8,808 nt of DNA, taken from JALZEG01 sp036258555. GTDB lineage: Bacteria; Actinomycetota; CADDZG01; WHSQ01. The position numbers and the translations under genes are program-made. Shown one piece after another: positions 6,331 to 8,808 of the stretch. The notes under the pieces are model-generated. The model was not told the origin of the DNA. It ran no database searches and saw only the letters and a program-made list of their open reading frames with translations. Position 1 is the stretch's first letter. The number at the start of each line of letters is the position of its first letter. The stretch lies in NCBI GenBank assembly GCA_036258555.1, contig DATADL010000323.1, positions 1 to 8,808 on the forward strand, written 5' to 3'.

Positions 6331-7436
6331 CCCGGGAGGACGAGCGCATCGAGGAGGCGCTGCGCGCCGTGGGCGACGACTACGTCCGGCGCAACCCCGC
6401 GGATCTGCCCCGGGCGCGGGCCCGCATCGAACGGTTGCGGGCACGCCGCCGGCTGATGGCCTGGGGCGGGACCGCAGCGGCTACCGCCGCGGCAGTCGCC
6501 GTGGCGGTCTTCGCATGGCCTGCACCGCAACCATCCGACGACGCACCGCGTCCCGCGGGGCAGGTCGACCTGCCCGAGGGCGCCGTCCCGATCGAGGTGG
6601 GGGACGGCCCCGGTGAGGTCGCGGTGGGCGCCGGCGCGGTATGGGTCTCCAACGAAGACGACATGACCCTGTCCCGGATCGATCCGGACCTCGACATAGA
6701 GGTGATCACCCTCAACATGTTGGGACCTCCCGGCGACCTCGCCATCGGCGACGGCGGTGAGGTGTGGGTCGCGAACCCACAGACCGGCGAAGTGCAGCGG
6801 GCGGACCCGGTGACGAACGCGTTCACCCCCGATCGAAGGGTCGTGGCCGGGCCCGCCGGCACGCCTCTCGACCTCGCTATAGACGATCACCTGTGGGTGT
6901 CGGTCGTAGAGGAGGAGCTCGTCCAGGTCGATCCGCAAACCGGCGACGAGGTCCGTCACATCGACTGGATGAGCCCGGTGAACGTTGCCGCGAGAGACGG
7001 TCGCGTGTTCGTACTGGACGAGGACGGCACCGTGCACGGGGTCGATCCCGCGACGGGTGAGCCCGACGGCATCGAGATCTCCTTCGACGTCTCGGACCGC
7101 GGCGACGTCCACTTCTACGACGGCACGCTCTGGGTCGCCGAGGGAGACGGCAGCACGCTGTACTCCTCCGGCGTCGCCCTCGGATCCGACGAGATCGAGT
7201 CGTATCCCTTCCGCGGGACCTACGTCGAGATGGTCCAGACGGAGCAGGGGATAGTCGTGCTCTCCGACGTCGGCGACGGCACCGGCTTGCTCACCCTGGT
7301 CGACCCCGGCACCGGGAGCGTCGAGGAGCTCGGCGAGATCGGCGGCTCTCCCCGCGACCTCGTGCGCGGTGAGGGCGACCTGTGGGTGTCGGCTTCTGCT
7401 GTGGACACCGTCGTACGGATCCCGTCGCTTCCCTAG
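6327..7436 (+). CDS. Membrane-anchored seven-repeat beta-propeller, putative anti-sigma partner
   Basis: The 369-residue protein has three parts. Residues 1-43 are a charged, helical cytoplasmic segment ending in an Arg-rich stop. Residues 44-64 form one Ala/Val-rich membrane helix. After a Pro-rich linker, residues about 85-369 lie outside the membrane. The outside part repeats a beta-strand core about every 41 residues: VWVSN (105), VWVAN (146), LWVSV (189), VFVLD (227), LWVAE (268), IVVLS (309) and LWVSA (352). Most repeats also have a V/ADP-x-T-G turn. Seven such units fit a complete YncE/Vgb-like propeller. The GTG start at 6327 overlaps the sigma-factor stop by 4 bases, the usual position of an anti-sigma gene. 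However, the zinc-binding HxxxCxxC of the ZAS anti-sigma domain is absent (there is no Cys at all in residues 1-43). Sigma binding is therefore inferred from position and topology only; a cell-envelope protein in the regulon is the alternative. Confidence 0.85.
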   Translation: MTREDERIEEALRAVGDDYVRRNPADLPRARARIERLRARRRLMAWGGTAAATAAAVAVAVFAWPAPQPSDDAPRPAGQVDLPEGAVPIEVGDGPGEVAVGAGAVWVSNEDDMTLSRIDPDLDIEVITLNMLGPPGDLAIGDGGEVWVANPQTGEVQRADPVTNAFTPDRRVVAGPAGTPLDLAIDDHLWVSVVEEELVQVDPQTGDEVRHIDWMSPVNVAARDGRVFVLDEDGTVHGVDPATGEPDGIEISFDVSDRGDVHFYDGTLWVAEGDGSTLYSSGVALGSDEIESYPFRGTYVEMVQTEQGIVVLSDVGDGTGLLTLVDPGTGSVEELGEIGGSPRDLVRGEGDLWVSASAVDTVVRIPSLP

Positions 7437-7462
7437 ACCCGGGATCCTTCGGCGCGGCGCTT

Positions 7463-7468
7463 TAGGGT
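7463..7468 (+). promoter_or_regulatory. Possible leaderless -10 element (TAGGGT) before the ACT-domain gene
   Basis: TAGGGT fits the actinobacterial TANNNT -10 pattern and ends seven bases before the ATG at 7476, the spacing expected when transcription starts at the start codon. The overlapping AGGGTG could instead be a ribosome site six bases from the same ATG. Both readings favour the ATG over the upstream GTG at 7467. No -35 is evident. Confidence 0.35.
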
Positions 7469-7475
7469 GACGCGC

Positions 7476-8009
7476 ATGGCAGCCCCCGGCCCCATCGCCG
7501 TGACCGTCATCGGCACCGACCGTCCCGGCATCGTCGCGGCCGTGACCCGTGCCCTCTACGAAGCAGGGTGCAACCTGGAAGACGTGACGTCGACGATCCT
7601 TCGGGGGCACTTCTCGATGGTGATGGTGGTACGGGGGCCGGACGGGGTCGACGCCCCCGCGCTCGAGAAGGCGCTCGAGCCGGCGGCCCGGGAGCTCGAG
7701 CTCGTCGTCGCCGCACGGCCGGTCGAGGACACCACCGTCGCCCCCGACCAGTCGACCCACGTCGTCTCGGTCTACGGCGCCGACCGTCCCGGCATCGTCT
7801 TCCGGGTCGCGGACGCGCTCGCCCGGCGCGGCGCCAACGTCACCGACCTGACGTCGCGGGTGATCGGCCCTCCCGACGAGCCCGTCTACGCGTTGATGCT
7901 CGAGATCTCGGCCTCCGCGCCCGACGAGGTCGCGGCCGCGCTAGAAGAGCTGCGCGGCGACATCGGGGTCGAGGTCAGCATCCACCCGATCGAGCGGGAC
8001 GTCCTCTAG
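7476..8009 (+). CDS. Two-ACT-domain regulatory protein (GcvR-like)
   Basis: The 177-residue protein consists of two ACT domains, the small ligand-binding fold that senses amino acids. The first begins at about residue 6 with the motif GTDRPGIV (13-20), the second at about 94 with GADRPGIV (100-107). Each is followed by the typical helix and strand (ALYEAGCNLEDVTSTILRG; ALARRGANVTDLTSRVIG). There is no DNA-binding or catalytic domain. This matches the glycine-cleavage repressor GcvR family, where the protein works by binding a partner regulator. No glycine-cleavage gene or GcvA-type regulator lies in the window, so the partner is unknown and GcvR function is only inferred. It is separated from the propeller gene by 39 bases and lies 2 bases before the deformylase gene, so it probably starts a two-gene operon. 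Confidence 0.9.
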   Translation: MAAPGPIAVTVIGTDRPGIVAAVTRALYEAGCNLEDVTSTILRGHFSMVMVVRGPDGVDAPALEKALEPAARELELVVAARPVEDTTVAPDQSTHVVSVYGADRPGIVFRVADALARRGANVTDLTSRVIGPPDEPVYALMLEISASAPDEVAAALEELRGDIGVEVSIHPIERDVL

Positions 8010-8011
8010 GC

Positions 8012-8499
8012 GTGGCGGTCCGGCCGGTCTGCCGGCTGCCGGCCGCGGTTCTGAAGGCGACCTCGGCATCCGCCGCGCCCGACGCCGAGCTCGCGGCCGA
8101 TCTCGTCGACACGATGCGCGCGTCGCCCGCGTGCGTGGGTCTGGCGGCCCCGCAGATCGGCGTCTCGAAGCGGGCGTTCGCGCTGGACGTGAGCGAGCAT
8201 CCCAAGACGACCGTGTGCCACGGGCTGGTAGTGCTGTTCGATCCGGCGATCGTGGAGAGCTCCGGCCGCAAGGTCGGCCGCGAGGGATGCATGAGCGTGC
8301 CGGACCTGACGGCCGACGTGGCGCGGGCGACGAGCATCGTGGTGGTGGGCACGTCGCCGGAGGGGGAGCGGAAGGTGATCGCGACGGAGGGCTTCGAAGC
8401 CCGCGCGTTCCAGCACGAGATCGACCACCTCGACGGCTTGCTGATCCTGGACCGGGTCGCGTCTCTGACGACGGACGTCTTCCGCAGGAAGGTCTACCG

Positions 8500-8503
<4 letters not shown>
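8012..8503 (+). CDS. def: Peptide deformylase
   Basis: This 163-residue metalloenzyme removes the formyl group from the initiator methionine of new proteins. All three family motifs are present. Motif 1 is VGLAAPQIG (42-50), with Gln48 in the active site. Motif 2 is EGCMS (91-95), with metal ligand Cys93. Motif 3 is HEIDHLDG (135-142), with ligands His135 and His139 and catalytic Glu136. Two small deviations are seen: the first Gly of the usual GxGLAAPQ is Cys41, and motif 2 has Met rather than the common Leu. Neither removes a catalytic residue. The GTG start at 8012, two bases after the ACT-gene stop, gives a normal N-terminus (MAVRPVCRLPAAVL); an upstream extension in the same frame is shadow of the ACT gene. 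Its stop codon interlocks with that of the convergent diguanylate cyclase, leaving no room for a terminator between them. Confidence 0.95.

Positions 8504-8808
<305 letters not shown>

Noticed and set aside
7431..7467. CCCTA/TAGGG inverted repeat around the propeller-ACT junction as a terminator
   Set aside because: Five-base arms with a 27-base spacer and no T-run; likely chance.
6189..7760. 523-codon minus-strand open frame opposite the propeller gene
   Set aside because: His/Asp/Val-rich shadow antisense to the repeat protein; no recognisable domain and no ribosome site noted.

Overview
The window is GC-rich, with codons strongly biased to G or C in the third position. It carries GTG starts alongside ATG, tightly overlapped genes and a plausible leaderless promoter (TAGGGT seven bases before an ATG). 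Together with an actinobacterial-style SigE-like ECF sigma factor and a two-domain GNAT of the mycothiol-synthase layout, this suggests a member of the Actinomycetota, possibly a less-studied lineage. That is an inference from gene style; no rRNA or other phylogenetic marker is present. I see no mobile element, tRNA, CRISPR array or phage gene.

Left part (1-3219, all minus strand). A short-chain dehydrogenase/reductase (SDR) runs off the left edge. After a 251-base gap comes a tightly coupled three-gene unit read right to left: a two-domain GNAT acetyltransferase, a patatin-like lipid acyl hydrolase (1-base overlap), and a 121-residue protein made of two duplicated four-cysteine zinc ribbons (4-base ATGA overlap).

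Middle (3218-5597). A complete ABC-F translation factor is transcribed away from the GNAT. The two start codons share the four bases CATG, so each gene's 5' signals lie inside the other. Facing the end of the ABC-F gene is an unrecognised all-helical acidic protein of 146 residues.

Right part (5598-8808). A 166-base divergent region holds a sigma-70-like promoter whose -35/spacer is covered by a perfect 14-base palindrome, a second inverted repeat, and a possible ECF-type promoter. It leads into an ECF sigma factor overlapped by 4 bases with a membrane-anchored protein. That protein has a short cytoplasmic segment, one membrane helix and an outside domain of seven repeats of about 41 residues, read as a seven-bladed beta-propeller. 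It sits where an anti-sigma factor would normally be, so the pair is the best candidate here for an undescribed signalling system. Next come a two-ACT-domain GcvR-like regulator and, 2 bases later, a peptide deformylase. The deformylase stop codon interlocks (CTAG) with that of a convergent diguanylate cyclase (GGEEF) truncated by the right edge.

Most other long open frames are GC-rich shadows of these genes. Functional calls rest on motifs read by eye; no database search was possible.
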